NCBI RefSeq assembly: GCF_026870175.2
Contig: NZ_CP113977.2
Coordinates: 1,364,001-1,428,000, forward strand
DNA length: 64,000 nucleotides
Reading direction: 5' to 3'
Source: Flavobacterium aestivum
GTDB lineage: Bacteria > Bacteroidota > Bacteroidia > Flavobacteriales > Flavobacteriaceae
In this document: in pieces, positions 17,216 through 25,871 of the stretch
How the letters are laid out: every line of letters begins with the position of its first letter
How positions within the stretch are numbered: the stretch's first letter is position 1
Position numbers and translations under genes: made by a program
Notes under the pieces: model-generated
Database searches by the model: none
Told to the model about the DNA's origin: nothing
The model's input: the letters and a program-made list of their open reading frames with translations, nothing else

Positions 17216-17974
17216 ATGAGTGTTAATAGAATCGGTATTCTTGGCGCGATGCCTGAAGAGATAAACGGAATTGTTTCTTTGCTTAAGGATAAGCAAGAAA
17301 TTGTAAAAGGAATGCGTACCTATTATGTGGGTACAATAAATGATATAGAGGTAGTAGTTGTTTTTTCTAGGTGGGGTAAAGTGGCTTCGGCAACTACTGT
17401 TACGCATTTAATTGTAGAATTTGGGATCTCCCAGTTGTATTTTATAGGTGTTGCTGGCTCGGTTAGTTTGGATTTAGCAATAGGAGATATAGTTGTTGCG
17501 AGTAGTTTAGTGCAACACGATATGGATGCGCGACCAATAGTGAAACAATTTGAAATTCCATTATTGGGTAAAGTAGAATTGTATCCTCCGAAAGAGTTAT
17601 TGGAAAGGTCATTTTATGAAATGAAGAAACTAGAAAGTAGTTCAAGTTTGTTGCAGTTGATTTCAATGGAACAACAGGAAAACTTTTCTATCTCAAATCC
17701 AAAAGTTTTTCTGGGTAAAATTGCAAGTGGGGATAAGTTTTTTGCTAATAACAATGAAAAAGAAAGTCTTCTGAAATTACTTCCCGATGTATTATGTGTT
17801 GAAATGGAGGGTGCTGCGGTTGCTCAAGTATGTTTTGAATACAATATTCCATATGTAATTATTCGAACGATCTCGGATGCGGCAAATGAGTCGTCGCATG
17901 TTGATTTTAAAGAGTTTGTTGGGCAGGTTGCCTCTAGATTTGGAATTGCAATTATTAAGGCTTTAGTGAAATAA
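17216..17974 (+). CDS. mtnN: 5'-methylthioadenosine/S-adenosylhomocysteine nucleosidase
   Basis: 252 residues from ATG 17216 (MSVNRIGILGAMPEEINGIV). A longer in-frame reading from TTG 17114 adds 34 residues without similarity and crosses a promoter motif. Catalytic residues of the family are visible: Glu in GAMPEE (E15, matching E12 of the E. coli enzyme), the EMEGAAVAQV loop and Asp in RTISDAA. The phosphorylase-like signature FIGVAGS is present. It cleaves MTA and SAH to adenine and thioribose or S-ribosylhomocysteine, recycling SAM by-products. It contains about 20 extra residues (around 135-160) compared with the short enterobacterial form. A single-gene unit with a weak terminator at 18024. 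Confidence 0.93.
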   Translation: MSVNRIGILGAMPEEINGIVSLLKDKQEIVKGMRTYYVGTINDIEVVVVFSRWGKVASATTVTHLIVEFGISQLYFIGVAGSVSLDLAIGDIVVASSLVQHDMDARPIVKQFEIPLLGKVELYPPKELLERSFYEMKKLESSSSLLQLISMEQQENFSISNPKVFLGKIASGDKFFANNNEKESLLKLLPDVLCVEMEGAAVAQVCFEYNIPYVIIRTISDAANESSHVDFKEFVGQVASRFGIAIIKALVK

Positions 17975-18023
17975 TAGACAGTTTCTAGTGATTTTAGAAT
18001 ATATAAGATTTTCTGTAGATAAC

Positions 18024-18042
18024 ACCTATTGATAGGTTTTTT
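18024..18042 (+). terminator. Possible weak terminator after mtnN
   Basis: ACCTAT (18024-18029) and ATAGGT (18032-18037) with only two bases between them, then TTTTT. The effective loop must be larger, so the stem is short. Confidence 0.5.
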
Positions 18043-18175
18043 ATTGGGTTTTGGCTATTTTAAAAAAGCTTTTTCTTGTTATAATTGGTGTATAAATACT
18101 TTTATGATTAAAAAAAATGTAAATTGCAGAAAATTTGCTGAAAAATGATGTTAGTTTACATAAATGATAGTAAAT

Positions 18176-18223
18176 AAAAAAAGAGCCATTTTGAATTTTA
18201 AATTCAAAATGGCTCTTTTTTTA
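18176..18223 (-). terminator. Long perfect hairpin terminator of the SPOR gene
   Basis: GAGCCATTTTGAATTT (18183-18198) is complementary to AAATTCAAAATGGCTC (18200-18215), flanked by A-run and T-run, so it can work on both strands. The centre must open to form a loop. It sits 6 bp from the SPOR gene stop. Confidence 0.88.
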
Positions 18224-18610
18224 TTTACTCGGCTTGATTAAAAATACGGTTTTGTATTTTTTTCGGATATCGACAAGATTGCGTTCGGCTTCCATTCTTG
18301 TCCTAAAATTACCAACCCAAACTTTATAATTTGGAGTGTTAAAGATTATAGTCCCGTCTATGTTTTTGAATTCTTGTTTGAATTCATTTAAGGTTTTTTT
18401 GGCAGTTTCACTTGAGCCATTAAATATTTGAATTTTGTAACGGTCTGTGTAAGGTAAATTGGAATTTATTTTTCTTTTTTCGTTTAACAGTTGTTCGAAT
18501 TTTGGGTCTTGATTTACGGTCAAATTTTGGTTTTGTGCTTTTAGGCTATTACTGCAAAAAAATAGGATTGTGCAGAGAGACAGTGATTTTAGGGTTCTTA
18601 AAATTCTCAT
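18221..18610 (-). CDS. SPOR-domain secreted protein
   Basis: 129 residues. Signal peptide of about 25 residues (MRILRTLKSLSLCTILFFCSNSLKA, given here as a description of the hydrophobic start). A SPOR fold follows at about 57-127: YKIQIFNGSSETAKKTLNEF, then YKVWVGNFRTRMEAERNLVD. SPOR domains bind denuded glycan strands of peptidoglycan, often at division sites. The gene stands alone, divergent from the alternative complex III operon, with a TATTTTTG promoter element on its strand at 18630-18637. Its role could be in cell division or envelope integrity; no partner is visible. Confidence 0.85.
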   Translation of the reverse strand: MRILRTLKSLSLCTILFFCSNSLKAQNQNLTVNQDPKFEQLLNEKRKINSNLPYTDRYKIQIFNGSSETAKKTLNEFKQEFKNIDGTIIFNTPNYKVWVGNFRTRMEAERNLVDIRKKYKTVFLIKPSK

Positions 18611-18629
18611 AATGTGATTGTTTATAATG

Positions 18630-18637
18630 CAAAAATA
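18630..18637 (-). promoter_or_regulatory. -7 promoter element of the SPOR gene
   Basis: CAAAAATA on plus is TATTTTTG on minus, followed by CA, 20 bp before the start codon. Confidence 0.5.
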
Positions 18638-18711
18638 GCATTTAATGAGTAAATGAAAGTTAGAAACCTTATTTAGATTAAATATAAATTATAATTAAGA
18701 TTATTTTAAGT

Positions 18712-18741
18712 TTTGAGAATAGTTCTTAAGTCGTATTTTTG
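18712..18741 (+). promoter_or_regulatory. Promoter of the actABCDEF-coxBA operon
   Basis: TTTG (18712-18715), 18 bp, TATTTTTG (18734-18741). Leader of about 80 nt to the actA ATG. It is the only strong promoter seen for the eight-gene respiratory operon. Confidence 0.75.
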
Positions 18742-18827
18742 TCGAAATTTTAAAATATAGATTCGTTTGTTGTTTAATATTTATATGCAATAAACGGGTA
18801 AGTTTTAGTAGATAATCATTATACTAT

Positions 18828-20171
18828 ATGGAAAAGGTGGGTAACCATAATTCGATTTCAAGGAAATTAATCTTAAGCTTAGCGTTAATGTTAAGTGTTT
18901 CCTTAACTTCTTTTGCGCAAGATGCAGCCCCTGCTGCAGATGCTACAACTTCAGCTGCTCCAGCTGCTGCTACAGGTGGTGGTGATGCTGCAAAAGGTAA
19001 AGAACTTTTTAATGCAAATTGTGCTGCATGTCACAAATTAGATGCTAAATCTACTGGGCCAGCACTAAGAGATGTTATTTCAAGACATGATATTTCTTGG
19101 ATATACAAGTGGGTTCATAATAGTTCTGATTTGATTAAATCTGGCGATGCTGCCGCTGTAAAAGTTTTTGAAGAAAACAATAAAATCCCTATGACAAGTT
19201 TTCCTCAATTGTCTGAAGGGGATATTGATAATATTATAGCTTATACTTCTGAGCCAAAAGCTGATGCTGCTGCTGCAACACCGGCGGCTGGTACTGCTGC
19301 TACTGCAAAAGATGCTTCGCAAGAAGGAGGTATTTCTAATAATGTGATATTAGGTGCTTTGTCATTGGTAATGGCAATACTTATTGTAATGTTGGTTTTA
19401 GTTAACAAAGTTTTAAGAAAAGTTGCTTTGGCTAACGGTATTGAAGTTGCTTCAAAAGAACCATCAATGCCAATCTGGAAAGCTTTTGTTAAGAACCAGT
19501 TTTTAGTTTTGGTAGCTGCAATATTAATGTTGTTGTCTGGAGCTTATTTCGTATATGGTTTCTTTATGCAGGTTGGAGTTGATCAAAATTATCAGCCAAT
19601 TCAGCCTATACATTACTCACATAAGATTCACGCAGGAGATAACGAGATTAACTGTAAATATTGTCACTCAGCTGCTCGTGTAAGTAAAACTGCAGGTATT
19701 CCTTCATTGAATGTTTGTATGAACTGTCATAAAAGTATTAGCGAAGTTGCTGAAACTACAGCTACGCCAGAGTACAGTAAAGCTTTTTACGATGCTCAAA
19801 TTCAAAAGCTATATAAAGCTGTGGGTTGGGATGCTGCTTCACAATCGTATACAGGAAAAACTGAGCCTGTAAAATGGGTTCGTATTCATAATCTTCCTGA
19901 TTTTGTTTACTTTAACCACTCTCAACACGTTACTGTTGCGGGTATAGAGTGTCAAACATGTCATGGACCTGTTCAAGAGTTTGAGATTATGAAACAATTC
20001 TCTCCATTAACAATGGGATGGTGTGTAAACTGTCATAGAAAAACAGATGTTAAAATGGAAGGAAATGAATACTATACTAAGATTCATGAAGAGCTTTCTA
20101 AAAAATATGGTGTAGATAAATTGACCGCTGCTCAAATGGGTGGATTAGAATGCGGTAAATGTCACTACTAA
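18828..20171 (+). CDS. actA: Alternative complex III subunit ActA, hexaheme cytochrome c
   Basis: 447 residues with six CxxCH heme sites. After a signal sequence (cut near residue 30) and an Ala-rich linker comes a monoheme cytochrome c domain (CAACH at 65-69, likely Met ligand in KIPMTSF near 120). A second Ala-rich linker, TM segments at about 171-193 and 223-246, and then the cytochrome c3-type domain with CKYCH, CMNCH, CQTCH, CVNCH and CGKCH follow. ActA is the periplasmic multiheme electron wire of alternative complex III, a quinol oxidoreductase unrelated to bc1. The extra N-terminal heme domain makes this a fusion compared with the pentaheme core. First gene of the operon. Confidence 0.9.
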   Translation: MEKVGNHNSISRKLILSLALMLSVSLTSFAQDAAPAADATTSAAPAAATGGGDAAKGKELFNANCAACHKLDAKSTGPALRDVISRHDISWIYKWVHNSSDLIKSGDAAAVKVFEENNKIPMTSFPQLSEGDIDNIIAYTSEPKADAAAATPAAGTAATAKDASQEGGISNNVILGALSLVMAILIVMLVLVNKVLRKVALANGIEVASKEPSMPIWKAFVKNQFLVLVAAILMLLSGAYFVYGFFMQVGVDQNYQPIQPIHYSHKIHAGDNEINCKYCHSAARVSKTAGIPSLNVCMNCHKSISEVAETTATPEYSKAFYDAQIQKLYKAVGWDAASQSYTGKTEPVKWVRIHNLPDFVYFNHSQHVTVAGIECQTCHGPVQEFEIMKQFSPLTMGWCVNCHRKTDVKMEGNEYYTKIHEELSKKYGVDKLTAAQMGGLECGKCHY

Positions 20172-20246
20172 AAGGTTTAAAGTCTTAAGTTTCAAGTTGT
20201 AATTATTATAACTTGAAACTTGAAGCAAAATAAACTTGAAACTAAA
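20172..20246. repeat. Heptad-type repeats and hairpin between actA and actB
   Basis: Heptads AAGGTTT, AAAGTCT, TAAGTTT, CAAGTTG (20172-20199) are followed by the inverted form (TGAAACT at 20114+100 and TGAAGCA, then another TGAAACT near 20238). AGTTTCAAGTT (20188-20198) and AACTTGAAACT (20210-20220) form an 11-bp stem with an 11-nt loop. There is no T-run, so it is not a classical terminator; it may set mRNA stability or the ratio of ActA to the rest. Confidence 0.6.
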
Positions 20247-20279
20247 AAGAAATTATTAAGATTAATATTTATATATAAT

Positions 20280-23200
20280 ATGTCATCAAACAAAAAATAC
20301 TGGAAAAGTGTTGAAGAGCTAGACGGAAATAGTTCTATTGTTGAGGCGCTTAGAAATAACGAATTTGTTGAAGAAATTCCTACTGATGAGTTTTTAGGAA
20401 ATGAAGCGGCTTTGTCTTCTTCTTCAACTACACGTCGTGACTTTTTAAAGTACGTTGGTTTTAGTACAGCGGCAGCATCTCTTGCTGCTTGTGAAGGTCC
20501 CGTGCATTTGTCGATTCCTTACGTGTTACAACCTGAACAAATTATTCCTGGAGTAGCAGATTATTATGCAACTTCTGTTTTTGATGGTTTTGATTTTGCA
20601 AACCTTTTGGTAAAAACCCGTGAAGGTCGTCCAATCAAAATTGAAAATAATACTATCGCTGGAGCAAAATTTGCTGCTAATGCTAGAGTTCATGCTTCGA
20701 TATTATCATTATATGATAGTATGCGTTTGAAAGAGCCTAAGTTAGATGGTAAAAATGCTGCTTGGTCAACGGTTGATTCAAAAATAAAATCTAGTATTGT
20801 TGATGCTAAAGCAAAAGGAGGTCAAGTAGTGTTATTGACAAACACATTAGCAAGCCCATCTACTGAAAGATTAATTGCTGATTTTGTTGCTAAAAATCCT
20901 AATGCTAAACATGTAATATATGATGCTGTTTCTTCTTCAGAAGCTTTAGATGCTTTTGAAACTGTTTATGGAGAAAGAGCTTTAGTAGATTATGATTTTT
21001 CAAAAGCCTCTTTAATCGTTTCTGTTGGAGCTGATTTCCTTGGAGATTGGCAAGGTGGAGGATATGATACTGGTTATGCACAAGGTAGAATTCCGAAAAA
21101 CGGAAAAATGTCTCGTCATTTCCAATTAGAAGCTAATATGACTTTATCTGGTGCTGCTGCTGATAAGCGTGTTGCGATGTCAACTGCTAATCAAAAACAA
21201 GCATTAGTTCTTATTTATAATATTATTACCGGATCATCTGTTGCAACTAATTTAGATGCAGCTTATAAAGCAGAAGTTACAAAAGCGGCTCAACAATTAA
21301 AAGCAGCTGGTTCAAAAGGCCTTCTTGTGTCTGGTATTCAAGATAAAAATGCTCAATTATTGGTTTTAGCTATCAATCAAGTATTGACTAGTGAAGCTTT
21401 TACTACTTCTGGTACAAGACAAATCCGTAAAGGATCTAATGAAAAAGTAGCTCAATTAGTAAAAGATATGAATGCAGGAAGTGTTCATACTTTAATCATG
21501 AGTGGTGTTAACCCAGTTTATACTTTAGCAGATAGTAAATCATTTGTTGAAGGATTGAAAAAGGTTAAAACATCGGTTTCATTGTCTCTTAAAGAAGACG
21601 AAACAGCTTCGTTAGCTACAATTGCTGCGCCAGTTCCTCATTATTTGGAAGCTTGGGGTGATTTAGCATTAACAAAAGGAACTTATAGTATTACTCAACC
21701 TACTATACGTCCATTATTTAATACAAAACAATTTCAAGATATTTTATTGTCTTTAAACGGTATTCCTGGAACTTACTACGATTACTTGAAAGCATTTTCA
21801 TCTTCAATAATTGCAGGTACAACATGGAATAAAGTTTTACATGATGGAGTTTTTGTAGGGGCAATTCCTGCTGCAAGCGCTGGTACTGCTGATTATAGTG
21901 GGGCAGCAAATGCTTTGGCTCAAGCTAAACCAGTTACTACCGAATTAGTATTATATACTAAAACAGGTATGGGAGATGGTCAACAAGCTAATAATCCATG
22001 GTTACAAGAGTTTCCAGATCCATTGACAAGAGTTTCTTGGGATAATTATGTTACTGTTTCTAATGCTGATGCTAAGAAATGGAATTTAACTAATGAAATT
22101 GTTGCTAACGGTGGTTTGAACGGTAGTTATGCTAATTTGACTGTTAACGGTGTAAAATTAGAAAACGTTCCTGTAATTGTTCAACCAGGTCAAGCTGTTG
22201 GTACAGTTGGTATGGCTTTAGGATATGGTCGCAAAGCTGCTTTGAAAGAAGAAATGCAGGTAGGTATTAATGCTTACGCTATATATGCTGGATTCAATAG
22301 TGTACAGTCTGTTACAATTGAAAAAGCAAAAGGAGAGCACGAATTTGCTTGTGTTCAAGGTCAGAAAACATTGATGGGTAGAGGTGATATTATTAAAGAA
22401 ACTTCTTTAGAGATATTCAATACCAAAGATGCTGAGATATGGAATGAAAAACCAGAAGTTTCTTTAGATCATAAAGAAGTAAAAACTACAACTGTAGATT
22501 TATGGGGTTCATTCGATCGTTCTACAGGACATCATTTTAATTTATCTATTGATTTGAATGCTTGTACAGGATGTGGTGCTTGTGTAATTGCATGTCACGC
22601 TGAAAACAACGTTCCTGTAGTAGGTAAATCAGAAGTAAGAAGAAGTAGAGATATGCACTGGTTGCGTATTGATAGATATTATTCTTCTGAAAGTACATTT
22701 GAAGGAGACAACGAAAGAAGTGAGAATATCGCTGGATTGTCTAGTTCATTATCTACTTTCAATGAAATGGAAAAAGCTGGAGATAATCCACAAGTTTCTT
22801 TCCAACCAGTAATGTGTCAACATTGTAATCACGCTCCTTGTGAGACTGTTTGTCCTGTTGCTGCAACTTCACACGGTCGTCAAGGCCAAAACCAAATGGC
22901 TTATAACAGATGTGTTGGTACTCGTTACTGTGCTAACAACTGTCCTTATAAAGTACGTCGTTTCAACTGGTTCTTATACAACAAAAACAGTGAATTTGAT
23001 TATCATATGAATGATGATCTAGGACGTATGGTTTTAAATCCAGATGTAAACGTTCGCTCTCGTGGAGTAATGGAGAAATGTTCTATGTGTATTCAAATGA
23101 CACAAGCGACTATTTTGAAAGCTAAAAACGAAGGAAGAACTGTAAAAGATGGTGAATTCCAAACAGCTTGTTCAAATGCTTGTTCTAGTGGAGCAATGGT

Positions 23201-23330
23201 ATTTGGAGACGTGAATGATAAAGAAGCTGCTGTTACTAAATTAGCAGAAGACGAAAGAAGTTATCATTTATTAGAGCATGTTGGTACAAGACCAAATGTT
23301 GTATATCACGTTAAAGTTAGAAATACCTAG
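20280..23330 (+). CDS. actB: Alternative complex III subunit ActB, Fe-S / molybdopterin-oxidoreductase-like
   Basis: 1016 residues from ATG 20280 (MSSNKKYWKSVEELDGNSSI); an upstream in-frame TTG at 20220 lies in the repeat hairpin. A twin-arginine motif TRRDFLKYVGF near residue 51 is followed by SLAAC, which looks like a lipobox. The large middle part resembles molybdopterin oxidoreductases, which in this complex carry no cofactor. The C-terminal ferredoxin-like part has four cysteine clusters: CTGCGACVIAC (about 760), CQHCNHAPCETVC (about 845), CVGTRYCANNC (about 880) and CSMC...CSNAC (about 933 on), fitting three [4Fe-4S] and one [3Fe-4S] centre. It passes electrons between quinol site subunits and ActA hemes. 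Confidence 0.93.
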   Translation: MSSNKKYWKSVEELDGNSSIVEALRNNEFVEEIPTDEFLGNEAALSSSSTTRRDFLKYVGFSTAAASLAACEGPVHLSIPYVLQPEQIIPGVADYYATSVFDGFDFANLLVKTREGRPIKIENNTIAGAKFAANARVHASILSLYDSMRLKEPKLDGKNAAWSTVDSKIKSSIVDAKAKGGQVVLLTNTLASPSTERLIADFVAKNPNAKHVIYDAVSSSEALDAFETVYGERALVDYDFSKASLIVSVGADFLGDWQGGGYDTGYAQGRIPKNGKMSRHFQLEANMTLSGAAADKRVAMSTANQKQALVLIYNIITGSSVATNLDAAYKAEVTKAAQQLKAAGSKGLLVSGIQDKNAQLLVLAINQVLTSEAFTTSGTRQIRKGSNEKVAQLVKDMNAGSVHTLIMSGVNPVYTLADSKSFVEGLKKVKTSVSLSLKEDETASLATIAAPVPHYLEAWGDLALTKGTYSITQPTIRPLFNTKQFQDILLSLNGIPGTYYDYLKAFSSSIIAGTTWNKVLHDGVFVGAIPAASAGTADYSGAANALAQAKPVTTELVLYTKTGMGDGQQANNPWLQEFPDPLTRVSWDNYVTVSNADAKKWNLTNEIVANGGLNGSYANLTVNGVKLENVPVIVQPGQAVGTVGMALGYGRKAALKEEMQVGINAYAIYAGFNSVQSVTIEKAKGEHEFACVQGQKTLMGRGDIIKETSLEIFNTKDAEIWNEKPEVSLDHKEVKTTTVDLWGSFDRSTGHHFNLSIDLNACTGCGACVIACHAENNVPVVGKSEVRRSRDMHWLRIDRYYSSESTFEGDNERSENIAGLSSSLSTFNEMEKAGDNPQVSFQPVMCQHCNHAPCETVCPVAATSHGRQGQNQMAYNRCVGTRYCANNCPYKVRRFNWFLYNKNSEFDYHMNDDLGRMVLNPDVNVRSRGVMEKCSMCIQMTQATILKAKNEGRTVKDGEFQTACSNACSSGAMVFGDVNDKEAAVTKLAEDERSYHLLEHVGTRPNVVYHVKVRNT

Positions 23331-23366
23331 TACAAAAATTATTAATTAAGAATCAAATAAAGGATT

Positions 23367-24767
23367 ATGTCGTCTCACTACGAAGCAGCCATTAGAAAAC
23401 CCTTAGTTATAGGTGATAAGTCTTATCACGATATAACTGTTGATGTAGCCGCACCTATAGAAGGTAAAGCAAATAAACAATGGTGGATTGTATTTACAAT
23501 TGCATTAACAGCTTTCCTTTGGGGATTAGGCTGTATTATATACACAGTGTCTACAGGTATTGGTACTTGGGGATTAAACAAAACAGTAGGTTGGGCTTGG
23601 GATATTACTAACTTCGTTTGGTGGGTTGGTATTGGTCACGCAGGAACTCTTATCTCTGCTGTACTTTTATTATTCCGTCAACGATGGAGAATGGCGATTA
23701 ACCGTTCTGCAGAGGCGATGACAATCTTCTCTGTAATTCAGGCAGGTTTATTCCCAATTATTCACATGGGACGTCCATGGTTAGCATATTGGGTATTACC
23801 AATTCCAAACCAGTTCGGATCTCTTTGGGTGAATTTTAACTCTCCATTACTTTGGGACGTATTCGCGATTTCAACTTATCTTTCAGTGTCATTAGTTTTC
23901 TGGTGGACTGGTTTATTACCTGACTTTGCAATGTTACGTGATAGAGCTATCACACCTTTCAACAAAAGAATTTATTCTATACTAAGTTTTGGATGGAGCG
24001 GTAGAGCTAAAGATTGGCAACGTTTCGAAGAAGTTTCATTAGTTCTTGCAGGTCTTGCAACTCCACTTGTACTTTCTGTACATACTATCGTATCGATGGA
24101 CTTTGCTACTTCTGTTATTCCAGGATGGCATACTACAATTTTCCCTCCATACTTCGTTGCTGGAGCGGTATTCTCAGGATTCGCAATGGTAAATACGTTG
24201 CTTATCATTATGAGAAAAGTTTCTAACCTTGAAGCTTACATCACAATTCAACATATCGAATTGATGAATATAGTAATCATGATTACTGGATCTATAGTTG
24301 GTGTTGCTTATATTACTGAGTTATTCATCGCTTGGTATTCAGGAGTAGAATATGAACAATATGCATTTTTAAATAGAGCTACTGGACCTTACTGGTGGGC
24401 ATATTGGGCAATGATGACTTGTAACGTATTTTCTCCACAGTTCATGTGGTTCAAAAAATTAAGAACAAGTATTATGTTTTCTTTCATTATTTCAATTGTT
24501 GTAAATATTGGAATGTGGTTTGAAAGATTTGTAATTATCGTTACTTCTTTACATAGAGATTATTTACCATCTTCATGGACAATGTTCTCTCCTACATTTG
24601 TTGATATTGGTATTTTCATCGGAACAATAGGTTTCTTCTTTGTACTTTTCTTATTGTACGCTAGAACATTCCCTGTTATAGCACAAGCCGAGGTTAAAAC
24701 TATATTGAAAGCTACTGGAGAAAATTATATTAAAGAAAGAGCTAATAAAAATTCACATCATGAGTAA
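23367..24767 (+). CDS. actC: Alternative complex III subunit ActC, NrfD/PsrC-like membrane protein
   Basis: 466 residues with about ten membrane helices of the NrfD/PsrC type (for example TIALTAFLWGLGCIIYTV near the start). Conserved motifs include IGHAGTLISAVLLL, FPIIHMGRPW and the Asp/His-containing VHTIVSMDFATSVIPGW, which in related proteins line the menaquinol site. It is the quinol-oxidising membrane subunit next to ActB. The 3' end overlaps actD by 8 bp, indicating coupled translation. Confidence 0.93.
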   Translation: MSSHYEAAIRKPLVIGDKSYHDITVDVAAPIEGKANKQWWIVFTIALTAFLWGLGCIIYTVSTGIGTWGLNKTVGWAWDITNFVWWVGIGHAGTLISAVLLLFRQRWRMAINRSAEAMTIFSVIQAGLFPIIHMGRPWLAYWVLPIPNQFGSLWVNFNSPLLWDVFAISTYLSVSLVFWWTGLLPDFAMLRDRAITPFNKRIYSILSFGWSGRAKDWQRFEEVSLVLAGLATPLVLSVHTIVSMDFATSVIPGWHTTIFPPYFVAGAVFSGFAMVNTLLIIMRKVSNLEAYITIQHIELMNIVIMITGSIVGVAYITELFIAWYSGVEYEQYAFLNRATGPYWWAYWAMMTCNVFSPQFMWFKKLRTSIMFSFIISIVVNIGMWFERFVIIVTSLHRDYLPSSWTMFSPTFVDIGIFIGTIGFFFVLFLLYARTFPVIAQAEVKTILKATGENYIKERANKNSHHE

Positions 24768-25284
24768 TAAAGTTATATACGCCATTTATAATGACGATGA
24801 TATTTTGATGGATGCCGTAAAAAAAACACGTGCGGCTCATCATCATATTGAAGAAGTTTTTACCCCTTTTCCAGTTCACGGATTGGATAAAGCAATGGGA
24901 CTTGCACCAACTAGATTAGCAATTTGCGCTTTTATATATGGTTTGTGTGGATTGTCTTTTGGAACTTGGATGATGAATTTTATTATGATTCAAGATTGGC
25001 CTCAAGATATTGGTGGTAAACCAAGTTTTAGTTATATTGATAATATGCCATCTTTTGTGCCTATTATGTTTGAAGAGACTGTATTTTTTGCTGCTCACTT
25101 AATGGTAATTACTTTTTATATGAGAAGTAGATTGTGGCCTTTTAAAGAAGCTGAAAATCCGGATGTAAGAACAACAGACGACCACTTTTTGATGGAAGTA
25201 GCTGTTAATAACAATGAAGAAGAATTGATTTCTTTTTTTGAAGGTACTGGTGCAGTAGAAGTTAAAGTAATCGATAAGCATTAA
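24760..25284 (+). CDS. actD: Alternative complex III subunit ActD (DUF3341)
   Basis: 174 residues. N-terminal cytoplasmic part (IYAIYNDDDILMDAVKKTRAAHHHIEEVFTPFP, shown here only in part: DDDILMDAVKKT) is followed by two membrane helices (about 48-70 and 100-122), matching DUF3341. It is a structural subunit of alternative complex III. It starts inside the actC stop region and is followed 8 bp later by actE. Confidence 0.9.
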   Translation: MSNKVIYAIYNDDDILMDAVKKTRAAHHHIEEVFTPFPVHGLDKAMGLAPTRLAICAFIYGLCGLSFGTWMMNFIMIQDWPQDIGGKPSFSYIDNMPSFVPIMFEETVFFAAHLMVITFYMRSRLWPFKEAENPDVRTTDDHFLMEVAVNNNEEELISFFEGTGAVEVKVIDKH

Positions 25285-25292
25285 TTATAGAT

Positions 25293-25841
25293 ATGAAAAG
25301 TTTATATAAAATAACACTTTTATTTGGTTTAATGATTTTAGTTGCATCATGTCATAACGATGCTAACCCAAATTATCAATATTTTCCAAATATGTATGAA
25401 GCGGTGAGTGCTGAAACGTACTCTGCGTCGCCAGTCGATGTATTTAAAAACGGTAAAGAAGGTCAACTTCCAGCTGTTGGTACTATAAATAGAGGTTTTG
25501 AGCCTTTTGAATATGAAAATACTCCAGAAGGATATGCGTTAGCAAAAGCTAACTTGAAATCTCCTTTAGATTCACTAGATAGAAATTCAGATAAAGGAAA
25601 AGAATTATTTGAAATCTATTGTATTAGTTGTCATGGTGCAGCTGGAGATGGTAAAGGTAAATTAGTTGAAAGAGAAAAATTTCTTGGTGTTCCTAACTAT
25701 AAAGACAGAGAAATTACTGAAGGAAGTATTTTCTTTGTTGAGACTTATGGTTTAAATGCTATGGGTTCACATGCTAATCAAATGAGTGCTCACGAACGTT
25801 GGTTGGTTGCTGACTATGTTCTTAAACTAAAAGCACAATAA
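25293..25841 (+). CDS. actE: Alternative complex III subunit ActE, lipoprotein monoheme cytochrome c
   Basis: 182 residues. Lipoprotein signal MKSLYKITLLFGLMILVASC with lipobox VASC, so it is anchored on the periplasmic face. One heme site CISCH (about residue 110) in YCISCHGAAGDGKG, and a likely Met ligand in LNAMGSHANQM. As the terminal heme of the complex it hands electrons towards the oxidase CuA site. Gap of 8 bp to actD and 30 bp to actF. Confidence 0.92.
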   Translation: MKSLYKITLLFGLMILVASCHNDANPNYQYFPNMYEAVSAETYSASPVDVFKNGKEGQLPAVGTINRGFEPFEYENTPEGYALAKANLKSPLDSLDRNSDKGKELFEIYCISCHGAAGDGKGKLVEREKFLGVPNYKDREITEGSIFFVETYGLNAMGSHANQMSAHERWLVADYVLKLKAQ

Positions 25842-25871
25842 TAATTGTTGAACTAACTGATCGTAATAGAT

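Noticed and set aside
20280..23330. ActB as a functional molybdoenzyme
   Set aside because: The molybdopterin-like part belongs to the alternative complex III family, which is known to lack the cofactor; no cofactor ligand could be claimed.
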